The notes: generated by a model from the letters alone, not told the origin. Positions 23,641-35,659 are shown, counted from the first letter of the stretch. The stretch is DNA of 64,000 bases from Parietaria judaica (GCA_954871525.1 OX940870.1:11625501-11689500), one strand, 5' to 3'. Numbers and translations are program-made.

Positions 23641-23934
23641 TAGAGCTGCAACTCGCGATGTCGCGATGCATCGCGAGTCGAATCGCCAAAATAGCGAAAA
23701 TGGCCGTCGCGATGCGTCGCGACTGTGCCAAATCGCGATGCATCGCGATGCGTCGGATTGATGATGTGGCGATGTGGGATTGGGCGAGAGAGTTTGGCGC
23801 GAATTTTCACCACAAATCGCGACCCATCGCGACGCATCGCGATTTTGACCAAATAGTCGCGACGCATCGCGATTTTGCCAAATCCATCGCGATGCATCGC
23901 GACCGTGGATTACCCATCGCGAGTTGCAGCTCTA
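23641..23934. mobile_element. hAT MITE (294 bp) with perfect 20-bp TIRs and 8-bp TSD
   Basis: Both ends read TAGAGCTGCAACTCGCGATG inward. The flanking 8 bp CTTAGGAA is duplicated exactly (23633-23640 and 23935-23942). The interior holds about 15 TCGCGA hexamers. Its TAGAGCTG end and TCGCGA density match the ends of the two hAT transposons (10365 and 59956), so it is probably a non-autonomous derivative of that family. It inserted about 630 bp downstream of the CYP97A remnant. Confidence 0.93.
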
Positions 23935-24469
23935 CTTAGGAAGCATTAAAGCGTAAAAGACAAAAGACAAAGCTCAAGGGGTATTTGCGGAATATTTTTC
24001 ATCGGAATTACAATTACGTCACTGCAATCCAAAGTACAAGACATGATACATGTTGGAAATCGATCCTTTTTTCTTTTTTTTTTGTTACAAACAACATGAA
24101 GAAGTGTATATCAGCTTACTATGGAAACTTGAGAAAATAGCCTAAAAAAACACTATAATTGAACTTTTTAAACCCATTATGGAAAATCAGTGTTTTTAAA
24201 CTTTGCCCAAATTAAGACGATTTTACCCTCGTTTTTTTTGGCAATCACATTTCAGTAAACAAACATATTACTTTTGCCACAATAAAAAAAATTCCCTTTT
24301 TTCACGTTTTCTTCTCTTCTTTCTTATTTTCTTCTTCTCTCCTTACTGACCTCACTCTTCTCTCCTCACCGTGAAATTTCAGACCGACCTTGCGACCCCC
24401 TACCGACCTCGTTCTCCTCCCGTCGCCCACCCCCTTCTCCCGTCGCCCACGCTCCGGACAATATTTGAG

Positions 24470-24840
24470 TAATTTAGGGACATTTTTCTGGGCATTTTGA
24501 TCTTTTTTTTTGGGACAGTATTTGTTGATTTCGTGATAGTTTTCTGGGTTTGGTCTTCTTTTTATGGGGACAGTTTTTCAATATTTTGGGGACAGTAATC
24601 TGCATTTTCAGGACAGTATTTCGTGATGTAGGGACAATTTTCTGGGTTTGGTCTTTTTTACATTTTGGACATTTTTCAAATTTTGTGGACCGTAATCTGC
24701 ATTTTTGGGACAGTTTTTTGTGATTTATGGACAGTTTTTTGGGTTTGTTCTTTTTGTTTTGGGACAGTATTTTCAAGATTTTGGGGACAATAATCTTCAT
24801 TTTCGGGAAAATATTTAGTAACTTAGGGACATTTTTCTTG
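24470..24840. repeat. Degenerate GGGACAGT-type repeats, left block
   Basis: About a dozen spaced copies of (G)GGACAGT/GGGACATTTT occur with intervening TTTTCTGGGTTTGGTC. The complementary motif (TGTCC) recurs in the right block at 25350-25630, flanking the MURA-like exon. Confidence 0.6.
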
Positions 24841-24952
24841 GCTGTTTTTTGATAATTTTTTCCTTCGGATTTTCGTATAACATTCTTCTCTTTTGTTTCA
24901 GGTTTTGTTGTATCAACGTTTCCATAAACGCATCAGCACCATTTCGAATTAA

Positions 24953-25233
24953 ATGGGTATGATTTGATTCTTATTTATGTCATTTTTTTCTTTTATTTGC
25001 TTATATTTTCATAATTCCTTTTATATTTTCTTGTGACAACAGATTTGGATATGTATTTCGAACATGATGGCGAGTTGATTCTTGTAAATGAGAAGTGGAA
25101 CTACACTAATGCGAAGAATAGTTTTTTCTTGGCGCCGATGGACATTAGTCACACACAGTTGATGGATCGGTTGTACGAAAGACTTGGGGTGGATGAGCGG
25201 GTGTATAATCTTAGAATCGAGACGTACATGTAT
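24953..25233 (+). pseudogene. MURA-type transposase, N-terminal fragment
   Basis: A short exon (ATGG, 24953-24956) with donor GTATGA and an exon after acceptor ACAACAG (25043) read continuously as MDLDMYFEHDGELILV..., including LMDRLYERLGVDERVYNLRI near residues 47-66. This is the N-terminal region of plant MuDR-type transposases, where a short beta/alpha domain precedes the catalytic DDE part. No catalytic domain, SWIM zinc finger or further exon is seen before the right TIR, so the gene is reduced to its first exons. The continuation to 25305 beyond the likely exon end is intron-like. Confidence 0.65.
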
Positions 25234-25349
25234 ATTAAATGTTTAAGTTTTTACTTTTTGCCTTCATTTCGAACATTATGTTTTATTGACTATTATTTTT
25301 TTTAATAAAGGGGGTATAGTTTTTTTTTTCAGTAAGAATGAATCTGCTT

Positions 25350-25630
25350 GAATCTGTCCCAGGTTATATCAAAAACTGTCCCAGGTTGTAATAAAAACTG
25401 TCTCGAGTAACTGTTCAAAACAAAAATTGTCCTTGATATTCACAAAAAATTTCCTTGATATTCACAAAACCTGTCCTTGATATGCACAAAAACTGTCCTC
25501 GGTAAACACAGTATATGTCCCTGCTTTACACAAAAATTGTCCCTGATTTACACAAAAGAAATGTTGCGTCAACATAAAATTTATTCTTAATTGTTTCAAA
25601 AACACACCTTGCTTACAAAAATTGTCCTAC
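25350..25630. repeat. Degenerate CTGTCC-type repeats, right block
   Basis: About ten spaced copies of AAAACTGTCCT/CTGTCCCAGG with interleaved ATATNCACAAAA, in inverse orientation to the block at 24470-24840. Confidence 0.6.
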
Positions 25631-27458
25631 ATAGAGATGAATATGAATGAGAAACATAATAATTAATATAAATTAACAATTGTAGAGAAGATGGATCATG
25701 TTGATAAGAGCGCAGAAAATGGGCAATTACATTCAAAGGATTTGGTTGATAAACGAAATACATAAATTTCTCCTCATAGAACGTTTAAGCATGCAAAACA
25801 ATATGGTATTAGACCAAAAGAGTTTCAAATTTTGTTTTTCACTTATTATGATTAATAAGAACAAAATCAACAGAGCCGGGCTCCAAATTGCTAGGAGGCA
25901 ACTGCCGACCGGGATGAAGAATCACCTGCCAACGCGAGAGCAAGTGTTAGCGCGATCGAACACAATTTATTGATATAAACTTTCAAAGTCGTCGTGACTG
26001 TTACATAAGTACCCAATGTTACGATCCATATGGCTCCAGAAATTCATGTTAGTGTTCAAATTTAGGACATATGAAACACATTTATTTTAACCTTGGGTTT
26101 ATGCCCGCGCCAAAACAACATGTTATGGGTACTTATGAGCCTGCAGATACCCCTTATATAAAAATGCCCAATTACCCTCAATGACATAAAGGAAAAGAAA
26201 AGACACTTAAAAACTCTATTCAATTGTGAAAAAACTACTAAATACCCCTCTCTTTGAGCCTATACACTTGCAACGGCTTATCACGGTACCCTTCAGTGTC
26301 TCCATACACAAATAGAACCGGGATACGTAAATCTTAAAAGCATACAAATGTATGACACACTAATACCACATGAAAACTCGTTAGTATTCGGCCAACAAAG
26401 TAGGTGAGACTTCTACAGGAATTCACTCTGATCGTGTATTTTAATCATTGCCAATGATCGCAGATCGCTCAACTTAACACAGCCATCATGTCTCTTCAAA
26501 ATTTGTGCATATCCTAGTAGTAAGGACGTGAATTATGTAGTTATATACATCAATCTTATAACTCAGCTAGTTCCATTCCCAAATGAAAGACGCCGATAAC
26601 ACCAAATTCGAGCGTACAGATCGTATGAAATTACGAATTTGAGATTAGGAATAGAATTCGCAACAAAATCCAGATCTAGGGGTTCGAAACCAAATAAAAG
26701 TACCTCTTGTGCCTCTGGGAAAAATGGGAGTTCTTAGCATCCTCCTCTGCAGATTCAGAAACATATTTGGATTATGAATCGCCGTGAAATCAATCAAACT
26801 GGAAATAAACCAAGCAAAAACTCTAAAATCGAACGAACCTAAGGAGACCGGAAGACAAAGGCTTGCTCTCCACCGGACCGCCGAAAACCGCCGCTGAGCG
26901 GTTCGTATAGGGCTTAGAGTTCGGATTGAAGCTCGTACCTACTGTGCGGAAGAAGATCGAAGCTTGGAGATCGTCTAGGGCTTAGAGTTCGGATTGAAAG
27001 AACGACGGGAAGGAGAGAGCTCGTACCTGCTGTGCGGGTTGGCGAACGGGAGAAGAACGAAAGGAGAAGAACGACGTCGGGAACGCTGTGCGAGAGGTCG
27101 GTTTGAACGAGGGAGGCTTGGAGAGAAGACGAGGTCGGGAGAAGAACGGGAGAAGAACGAAGGAGAGAAGAAGAAAAGAAGAAGAGTGGATTTTTTTTTT
27201 ATTTGTGGGAAAAGTAATATGTTTGTTTACAGATATGTGATTGCCAAAAAAAAGGGTAAAATCGTCTTAATTTGGGCAAAGTTTAAAAACACTGATTTTT
27301 TTAAAATGGGTTTAAAAGTTCAATTATGATGTTTTTTTAGGCTATTTTCTCAAGTTTCCCTATTACAACTAGGGTCAAGTAACTCAAGAATCTACATTAT
27401 AAATGTTTGCTCGGCAGTAAATTGTGAAGATTACCTAATTTTTTTTATAAATAAAATG

Positions 27459-28134
27459 TGTTAATGCCGAAAAATAGATATACACTTAAAGCGGTCCAAG
27501 TCTTGATTTTGGGCCGGGCCCAATGACCTCTTGACGGTCAAAGGGGGTCTTGAAGCTTGATTCATATTTCTTGATAAGCTGGAAATATCTTCCAGAACTC
27601 CGTCTCCGTATACTTTGCTGAAATAATAAAATAAACGTGAACTTAAGGGGTTCGGAGGGGGTGTCTCTGTATCCACCTCCGACGCTCAACATTATCGCTT
27701 TAGCGCATTTTTTTGTGAGTAAATCTGAATTGGTCAGAGTTGATCTGAGTTACCGTTTTGATTGAAATGAGCTTCTATTTATAGAAGGGTGCAAGGACCT
27801 CTTAGTAATTAATAATTACTTTGATGGGCCCCTGAGCAATTATGATATTGCTTGCGCGGTGCTTGGTGCACGGTGCGCGGTGCCTTTAATTAATTTAAAG
27901 CCCCTTTTATGGTAAAAGTAACTACTTTTACTGGCTTTATTCGGGCCGAGTCCCGTTAACTATTTAGGTTGACTTTATGGACCGAGTCCCTTTGACTTTT
28001 TGCGCCGAGTCCCGCTGACTTTTTGTGGCGGGCCTGGGTCGTCTTGGTAGACTTTTTTTTAGTGATTTAAGTCTTTTGAGCATGTTTTTTGGACTGGGCT
28101 TTAATTTTTCTAGGCTTCGAAAATACCCATAACA
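27459..28134 (-). mobile_element. Probable solo LTR
   Basis: The segment starts TGTTAATG and ends CATAACA (inverse TGTTA ends), flanked by AAATG and AAAAG, a possible 5-bp duplication with one change. On the minus strand it has a TATA-like CTATAAATAG (near 27775-27785), consistent with an LTR promoter. Inside are three copies of a CCGAGTCCC(G)-(T)GACTTT unit (27945-28020). No internal retroelement sequence adjoins it. The call rests on end structure only. Confidence 0.45.
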
Positions 28135-28139
28135 AAAAG

Positions 28140-29290
28140 GAAATTAAATCTCCCGTCTCCCCCGATGTAAATGCGTCTTAGTCGGTTTCTTTACCGTTCG
28201 GCCAACGAATCTAGCTGAAAGAATGCCAATATACTGTGTCGTTTAGGAGTATCGTTGCAGATGATACATCGAGAAACTTCTTCCTCACTCGTGTTTTGAA
28301 CTGCCACTGTGCAAATGCGACGATCATAACCTCGGATCATCCTGCAACAATGACCCCGTTCTTGAACTTGTAAGACCCGACTTTTAGTTGGATTTTGGAT
28401 TCGATAGTTTTCTAGAGTTATAATCAGTCATATTCTTGAACTTGTGCATTATTTTAGCTTGTCTGTTGAATTTTTTACTTTATCGATTAGTTCCCCGTAA
28501 CTTTTTACGATGTAGCAATTTACTCCTTTATCGTCTTTCGCTATTCAGTTTGCTCTCATAAAGAGTTCTCAGGAGGGCATAACTGTAAATAGTCACCGAT
28601 TATTATACAAAATGATAAAATTAACATTAAAATTTATGAATAGTAGTCAAATAGTTAACAGTTAGGAGTTAATGTTCTTAAGAATTTCTGCAACCAAACA
28701 TGGTTCCTGGTTTTTTATTCCGAAATTTATAAACCAAAACCACGGAACTTGGTCTTAACGAACACCGAACACCCCATCTATTGTCACGAAAGTAAATAGG
28801 ACGCAGAGGATTTATTACGACCGTACCTGCACGATGTAACTGAAGCTAGGTGGTTCCCGGAAGTCTATCTGACCGGCCTATTTATGAAATCTCAGGAAAA
28901 TGTTGAGAAAATATACCCAAATAAATTAAAAATGAAATAAAAAATACTGTGAAAATATTATGAAAGTATGTAATAGCAGGCCATGGACGCTTTGCTGAGA
29001 ACCGAAATAAACACCGTGACCACCAGGCATTGGATTTAGCTGTCCCTTGAGAATATGATGATGTGAAAATTAATTCCAAAATTCCGATCAGCATTACTTT
29101 GATATAATGATTGTTAGAAAATTCCGACATAGTAATTCTCATGGGGTGGTTGGTTCCATTAAGTTCAACTGCACAGAGCAAGCCCTGATATTTACGAACG
29201 ATCGTTTATAATATAAATAGGGTAAATGAAATAAATGCTCATTTGCGACTCAAGGTTTCAAAAAAATGCCGAAACTTATTTATGGTAATT
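28140..29290. other. Intergenic, no gene recognised
   Basis: Mixed AT-rich DNA. The only longer frame (28882-29181 minus) has no recognised motif. Confidence 0.4.
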
Positions 29291-29295
29291 AAAAC

Positions 29296-29643
29296 TGTGA
29301 ACAACCGTGAGCAGTAACGTTAATGCTCATCCACTTGCATTTATCCAAATTGCTTTTATTATTTTTTAATATGTTACTTTTACTTTACGTTTAAGCTTGT
29401 GAGGGTTATTTTAGTAATTTCATTAGGTGAGTGTTTGCTATATAAACATCATGAGCTTGCACTTTATTTTCACTCCACTCCAGCTTTGTCAGCTTTGTTA
29501 TTCAATCAAAAAGAGCCTGCTTCCAAATTTGTCCTCTTATATATTCAATAAAGAGTGTGAGGTCGTTTCCTTACAGTGTCAGTGGTGTGCCTTTCCAATT
29601 TGGTCGTTTAGTTCGGCAACAATTTTATTTTCGGAAGCTAACA
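29296..29643 (+). repeat. Left LTR of copia element
   Basis: 348 bp. It differs from the right LTR by scattered substitutions and an extra 9-bp AGCTTTGTC-type duplication. A TATA-like CTATATAAAC lies at about 29438-29447. Confidence 0.92.
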
Positions 29644-29783
29644 TTTGATATCAGAGCGAAGTTGTCGTTATTGTTAAGTCTCTCGAAATTTTTAGTATGC
29701 TCTGTGGTTGCGCTTCTGACTGATCTTCCACATCAGAAACGATTTCTTGAGATTTTACGGTGCGAGTTCCCTTTATGCCGAAG

Positions 29784-31067
29784 TACATGGAGTCGTCAAG
29801 CAAATCAACCGGAGGAAACGTGACGCTGCAGTACCTGATGCTCACGAAGAGCAACTACGCGGTGTGGGCACTTAAGATGCGAGTAAACCTGCAGTCGCAA
29901 GGAGTCTGGGAGGCCGTACAAGACGGAGATGTCGAAGCGCGCAAGGATAAGATGGCCCTCGCCGCCATCTATCAGGGAGTTCCGGAATATGTCCTTCTCA
30001 TGATCGGCGAGAAGGATTCCGCAAAGAAGGTGTGGGAGATGTTGCGGACGATGCACATGGGCGCAGAACGCGTTAGAGAAGCCAAGGTTCAAACCTTGAA
30101 GAGTGAGTTCGAGGTTCTCCGTATGAGAGACGGTGAATCCGTCGACGAGTTCGCTATGAAGCTCTCATCTCTTGCAACAGGTATTCGCTCACTAGGCGAA
30201 CAAGTGGACGAGACCACCGTGGTCAAAATATTCTTAAAATCTGTAACTCACAGATACATCCAGATCGTGACGTCGATCGGCGACCTCAAGACTATGTCAG
30301 TCGAGGAGGTTGTCGGTCGTCTTAAAGTCCACGATGAGAGACTTCGGGGCTATGGCGACAGAGATGAGGAGAAACACCTCATGCTCACGCATGAAGAATG
30401 GAAGGCTAAACAGAAGGGGAACCAGCGACAATGTTCTTCTTCAAGCTCGTCGAGTCGCAACGGATACGGCAGCGAGAGCCATGGACGTGGCAGAGGCCGA
30501 GGTCGAGGACGTAGTCGCGACCAGCGCGGTCGAGGCAGTAACACTCCCCGCCAAGACGGCACCACTCGCAAGTACAAGAGCACAGTAAAGTGCTATAATT
30601 TTCAGAAGTATGGTCACTACGCAAATGAGTGTCATACTAAGAACCGCGACGAAGAAGCAAATCTGGTGAGATTCGATGACAACGAGCACACACTTATGTT
30701 CGCCGAGGAGATGGTGGATTTAAGTGGCAACGAGCACGACGACCAGGATGTGGTCGACGAGACACACGTCGAGCAGAAGTGCGTCGACATAGTACTTGAC
30801 GACCAGGTATCCAGCAAGGAGGTACCTGACGACCAAGTACTTAGCCGAGTGGACGAGCTGATGATGGCAGAGAAGCCCAGCTCGACCAGGAAGAACGACG
30901 AGAAAACCAGGAAGGTGATGCTCAATGAAGACAAGGTTATCGCCAACCTACTCGCAGATGGCGAAGAGAAGATCTATACCGATATTTGGTATTTCGACAA
31001 CAGAGCCATCAACCACATGACGGGTCATCGAGCAAAGTTTGAAGAGCTCGACGAGAAGATCACATGA
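29784..31067 (+). pseudogene. copia gag and protease, knuckle and active site altered
   Basis: The frame has the UBN2-type gag core (LTKSNYAVWALKMRVNLQ), an Arg/Gly-rich basic stretch near residues 240-270, and a zinc knuckle in which the second Cys is Phe (CYNFQKYGHYANEC), so metal binding should be lost. The protease region reads YFDNRAINHMTG where this family has an Asp-Thr/Ser-Gly triad, so the protease is also probably dead. The open frame begins at 29760; the Met after the leader at 29775-29784 is an arbitrary choice. A TGA at 31065-31067 ends it, with integrase continuing three bases later in the same frame. Confidence 0.87.
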
Positions 31068-31070
31068 AAC

Positions 31071-32198
31071 GTGAAGTTCGGCGATGGTTCCATCATCGAC
31101 ATCAAGGGCAGAGGGTCCATCCTGTTCAAGTGCAAGAATAGGGACCAACGCCTATTGACCGAAGTCTACTACATACCGAAGCTGAAGAGTAACATCATCA
31201 GCTTAGGACAAATGACGGAGATCGATCACACAGTGATCTTATCCGGAGAGTTCCTAAAAATGTGGAACAGCGACAACGCACTATTGATGAAAGTTAAGAG
31301 ATCACCGAATCGATTGTACAAGATCAACCTGGTGGTAGATCGGCCGATTTGCTTGATGGCGTCGATCGCAAACCCAGCATGGCTATGGCATGCAAGACTA
31401 AGGCACGTAAATTTTCACGCGCTTAAGATGATAGGCGACAAGGAGATGGCCTTTGGGGTACCCAAGATTGAACACCCCAACCAGCTGTGTGAATGCTGCA
31501 TGGTCGCGAAACAGGCAAGAGTGCCATTTCCGATCAAGGCCAAGTTCAGAGCAGAACGACCCCTCCAACTGATGCACGCTGACCTGTGTGGTCGAATCAC
31601 CCCAGCCACCCTAGCCGGCAACAAGTACTTCTTTTTACTTGTTGATGATTACAGCCGTTGGATGTAGGTTTATACACTCAAGGAGAAAAATCAAGCCTTT
31701 GAAGTCTTCAAGAAGTTCAAGAGGACCATGGAGAACCAGTCAGGACATAGACTGAAGACCCTGCGAACAGATCGAGGAGGCGAATTCACTTCTCAGAATT
31801 TCGTGGAATACTGCGGAGAAGAAGGTGGACAGCGACACCTCACCGCACCATACACGCCCCAGCAGAATGGCGTGGTGGAGAGAAGGAACCGGACCGTCAT
31901 GGACACAACAAGGAGTTTTCTGAAGAGCATGCAAGTCCCGGCGAGGTTCTGGGGAGAAGCAGTATGACATGCGGTCTACTTGCTGAACCGTCTACCGACG
32001 AAGGCGCTAGGCGAGCGCACCCCTTACCAAGTGTGGAAAGGGAAGAAACCTCATCTGGAGCATTTGAAAGTGTTTGGGTGTACCGCACATGTGAAGACTA
32101 TGGGACCACACCTTAAGAAGCTCGACGATCGGAGTCAACCGATGGTGTACCTTGGCGCCGAAGAAGGGAGCAAAGCACACCGGTTTTACAACCCCTGA
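31071..32198 (+). pseudogene. copia integrase, several in-frame stops
   Basis: The pre-integrase and zinc-binding part (LWHARLRHVN, LCECCMVAKQ) is followed by the first catalytic Asp (MHADLCG). A TAG at 31665-31667 interrupts it. The second and third catalytic contexts (LRTDRGGEF, NGVVERRNR) follow in 31728-31967, stopped by TGA at 31965. The C-terminal part (VFGCTAHVK, PMVYLGAEEGSKAHR) spans 31980-32198. Most breaks are single stop codons with the frame preserved, which points to point mutation after insertion. Confidence 0.87.
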
Positions 32199-32435
32199 CC
32201 CGGAAAAGTGCATGTCAGCAGAGACGCCGTGTTTGAAGAGGAGAAGAAGTGGGATTGGTGCGATGAAAACGGAGAGCCTGAACAGAACTCGGTGGAGTTC
32301 ATCCTCGAAGAGGAAGAGTCGGTCGAGCATGAAGATGGAGAGAGTCCTTTCCAGGTGCTAGCAACGCCCAGCTCGACGGAAATCAGTTTGTCTGGAACGA
32401 GCTCACCACCAAGCTCGCCCAACCCATGATCAGGA

Positions 32436-34156
32436 ATGAGCACCCCAATCCCAATGACAGCTAGTTCGGGAGGAACCAGCTCAGGAGACTCGTCTATCAA
32501 GGACGGACCAAGAGGGTTCCGTACCCTGTCCGACGTTTATGAAGAAGAACGAGAGCTTGATTTGAGCCCAGAGGAGCTCTTGCTGGTGACTGAAGAGGAG
32601 TCAACCAACTACCGTGACGCAGCCACCGAGAAGGAATGGCAAGAAGCGATGAAGCGAGAGTTGGAGTCCATTGAGAAGAATCAGACATGGGAACTAGTCG
32701 ACCTTCCAAAAGGTCACAATTCCATTGGTCTGAAGTGGGTCTACAAGCTCAAGAAGGACTCACAAGGCAAGGTCCTCAAGCACAAGGCCAGACTGGTCAA
32801 AAAGGGCTACGTGCAGAAGCAGGGAGTATACTTCAAGGAAGTTTTTGCTCCAGTAGCCAGACTCGACACGGTCAGGCTGATCCTAGCCCTCGCAGCTCAC
32901 CGAGACTGGAAAATCCATCACCTGAACGTGAAATCAGCGTTTCTGAATTGTGAACTGGAAGAAGAAGTCTACGTTTCTCAGCCAGAAGGGTTCGTCGACA
33001 AGACTGCCGAGCACAAGCTGTCAAAAGCTCTTTATGGATTGCGACAAGCACCACGTGCATGGAACACTCTACTCGACAAGATTATGAAGAGTCTTGGTTT
33101 CAAGAAGTGATCCCTGGAGCAAGCGGTCTACACGAGGAACAATCGAGACGAGATCCTCGTCGTCAATGTGTACGTCGACGACCTAATCGTGACCGGATCC
33201 AGTGCAAAATCAATTGATGGATTCAATAAGCAAATGATTAAGGAGTTTGAGATGCGAGACCTTGGACTAATCTCGTACTACCTCGGCATCGAGGTCAATC
33301 AGGAGAAGGAATTTGTCACGCTGAAGCAGACGGCTTACGCGAAGAAAATTCTGCAGCAATTCAAGATGGCGGATTGTAACCCGAGCAAGTATCCGATGGA
33401 ACCAAAGTTAAAACTCGGGAAAGATGTAGACGGAACCCCAGTGGATCCCACGGAGTACAGGCGTGTCATCGGGTGTCTCAGGTACCTAACCCATACCCGA
33501 CCTGACATCTCATATGCAGTTGGTATGGTGAGTCGTCACATGGAGAAGCCTATTAGTCTACACCAGCAGGCTGTGAAGCGCATTCTTCGTTACGTAAAGG
33601 GAACGACGAGCTATGGACCCAGTACGGAAGAGGAAGTGGATATGAAGAACTGGTCGGTGTTACCGACAATGATATAGCCGGTGATGTCGATGATAGAAAA
33701 AGTACCGGAGGGATGGCGTTTTATCTCAACGAAAATTTGATCACCTGGCAGTCTCAGAAGCAGAGAACTGTGGCCCTATCGTCTTGTGAGGCCGAGTTCA
33801 TAGCAGCGACCGCAGCGGCGTGTCAAGCATTGTGGCTGAGAAACTTGTTGAGCGAAGTGACTGGAGCCGAGCAGAAGCCAGTAACTCTTTATGTGGACAA
33901 CAAGTCCGCAATTGCACTGATGAAAAACCTGGTGTTTCATGGACACAGCAAGCACATCGACATTCGCTTTCACTTTATTCGTGAGTGTGTGGAGAACCGA
34001 GAGATCATCGTGGAGTTTGTCAACACCAGAGAGCAACGAGCTGACATTCTCACGAAGGCTTTAGCAAGAGTCAAATTCAACGAGATGCGGGAACTTCTCG
34101 GCATGAAAAACCTCGAGCCACGTCAGGCTTACGGGGGAGAATGTGAACAACCGTGA
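32436..34156 (+). pseudogene. copia reverse transcriptase and RNase H, stops and frameshift
   Basis: The reverse transcriptase starts after the variable linker (KEWQEAMKRELESIEKN, LKWVYKLKKD) with FAPVARLDTVRL and LYGLRQAPRAW. A TGA at 33108-33110 interrupts it. The part with the intact YVDD active site (VNVYVDDLIVTG) and the connection region (LRYLTHTRPDISYA) runs 33168-33677. A frameshift near 33620-33650 separates the start of RNase H; 33713-34156 carries SSCEAEFIA, LYVDNKSAI and the HIDIRFHFIRE tail. YVDD is kept, but the polyprotein cannot be made without readthrough and a frame change. Confidence 0.9.
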
Positions 34157-34480
34157 GCAGTGACGTTAATGCTCATCCACTTGCACTTATCCAAATTGCT
34201 TTTCTTATTTTTTAATATGTTACTTTTACTTCACGTTTAAGCTTGTGAGGGTTATTTTAGTAATTTCATTAACTGAGTGTTTGCTATATAAACACCATTA
34301 GCTTGCACTTTATTTTCACTCCATTCCAGCTTTGTTATTCAATAAAAAAGAGTTTGCTTCCAAATTTATCCTCTTATATATTCAATAAAGAGTGTGAGGT
34401 CTTTTCCTTATAGTGTTAGTGGTGTGCCTTTCCAATTTGGTCGTTTAGTTCGGCAACAATTTTATTTTCGAAAGCTAACA
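34142..34480 (+). repeat. Right LTR of copia element
   Basis: 339 bp, TGTGAACAACCG...GCTAACA, followed by the duplicated AAAAC. Confidence 0.92.
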
Positions 34481-35659
34481 AAAACCACCATTTAATTAAA
34501 ATATGGACCAATATACCCTTTAAATTTTTAAGTACTTTATTTGACATATCCTGTTTAATGAGAAAAGATTTATCGATTTACTTATAATTAGCATTTCTTA
34601 ATTATAGCATAATATAAATTAATCAATTTATGCTTAAAATACCATTAACAGTAGCATACGTAGTCAGTAGTCTTCCCTATTAAGTAGGAATATTTGAATA
34701 ATTTTATTTTAATAAAATCAATTTTGCGTTATTTTTTATAGCTAGAAAAAAAAATACAATAAAAAATTTGGATCCCTCTTATTTTCTAGCAATTATAATG
34801 CAAAAAAGATAGTAAATAAATTCCTATTTTCTAGCAAGTAATTAAGTAAAGGAAATTATAATTGTGTCAATATAATTTTAGTAATACGTATATTTAGTTA
34901 CGAAAATATTAATTATCATTTACTGGTTGTATATATTTACCATTTAGCCATTCCAGTTCAATGTTGTTGGTTTTTTAGAAGATTAGTTTTTACTAATGGT
35001 ATAATTATCTACCATAAATTGACCGTATATATATTTATCATTAATCATTCTCAATTTATCAACCAAAAATCGTATATGTATTTACCATTTGTTTCCTTTA
35101 AGGGTTCTTAAGGGTAATAGCCAATCTTGAAAGTGGGTTTAGCAAAATAGCCAAATTTTGGTTAATTTTGTAAACTAGCCAATTAACCATTTAAGTGAAT
35201 TTCTAATTACATTATTACCCTTAATAATTAAAAACGAAATTAAAAATAAATAAAAAAACAAAACGTATTTTATGTATAATTGATTTGGTCAACATTAATT
35301 ACATCAATTAAATAATTAACACCTTAATTGCCTTATATATTACACGTTTTAAAATTATTAATCATTGCTATTATTATGGAGATTGCTATTATTATGGAAA
35401 CTAAATCCACATTTTTAGGTTTTCAATTTCGAATTTAATTGCTGAAATTAATATAAAAACCCACTTTTAATTTCGGTTAATATTTTTATTGTGTTAATCA
35501 ACATAAATTAACAACGAATTAACGTAAATCAACAACGAATCAACCTAAATTAATAACGAATCAACGTAAATTAACAATAAAAAATATTATTCATATTAAA
35601 ATGTAAATACAATAATCAAATATTTTAAATACAAAAAATAATCTCTCTCTTTCTCTCTC

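Larger units (their letters stand above)
24123..27360. mobile_element. Mutator-like element with long TIRs
   Basis: The left end (24123-24310) GGAAACTTGAGAAAATAGCC is repeated inverted at the right (27190-27360) over roughly 180 bp, including the tract AAACTTTGCCCAAATTAAGA. Long TIRs plus a MURA-like exon at 25043 identify a MULE. A 9-bp target duplication is not evident (GCTTACTAT versus CTATTACAA), so the flanks have diverged or the true ends differ by a few bases. TC-rich (24310-24440) and GA-rich (26990-27190) tracts lie just inside the two ends. Confidence 0.8.
29296..34480 (+). mobile_element. Complete Ty1/copia retrotransposon with 5-bp TSD, inactive
   Basis: LTRs at 29296-29643 and 34142-34480 start TGTGAACAACCG and end GCTAACA. 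An exact 5-bp target duplication AAAAC flanks the element (29291-29295, 34481-34485). The primer-binding site is TGATATCAGAGC after the left LTR, and the polypurine tract GGGGGAGAA precedes the right one. The interior encodes gag, protease, integrase, reverse transcriptase and RNase H in copia order, similar to the TNT1-94 type, but with several stops. Confidence 0.95.

Noticed and set aside
24123..27360. 9-bp target duplication for the large MULE
   Set aside because: The flanking 9-mers GCTTACTAT and CTATTACAA do not match well in any register I tried.
29296..34480. Endogenous pararetrovirus or other viral integration
   Set aside because: The domain order is copia (integrase before reverse transcriptase), with LTRs and a 5-bp target duplication; no movement or coat protein is visible.
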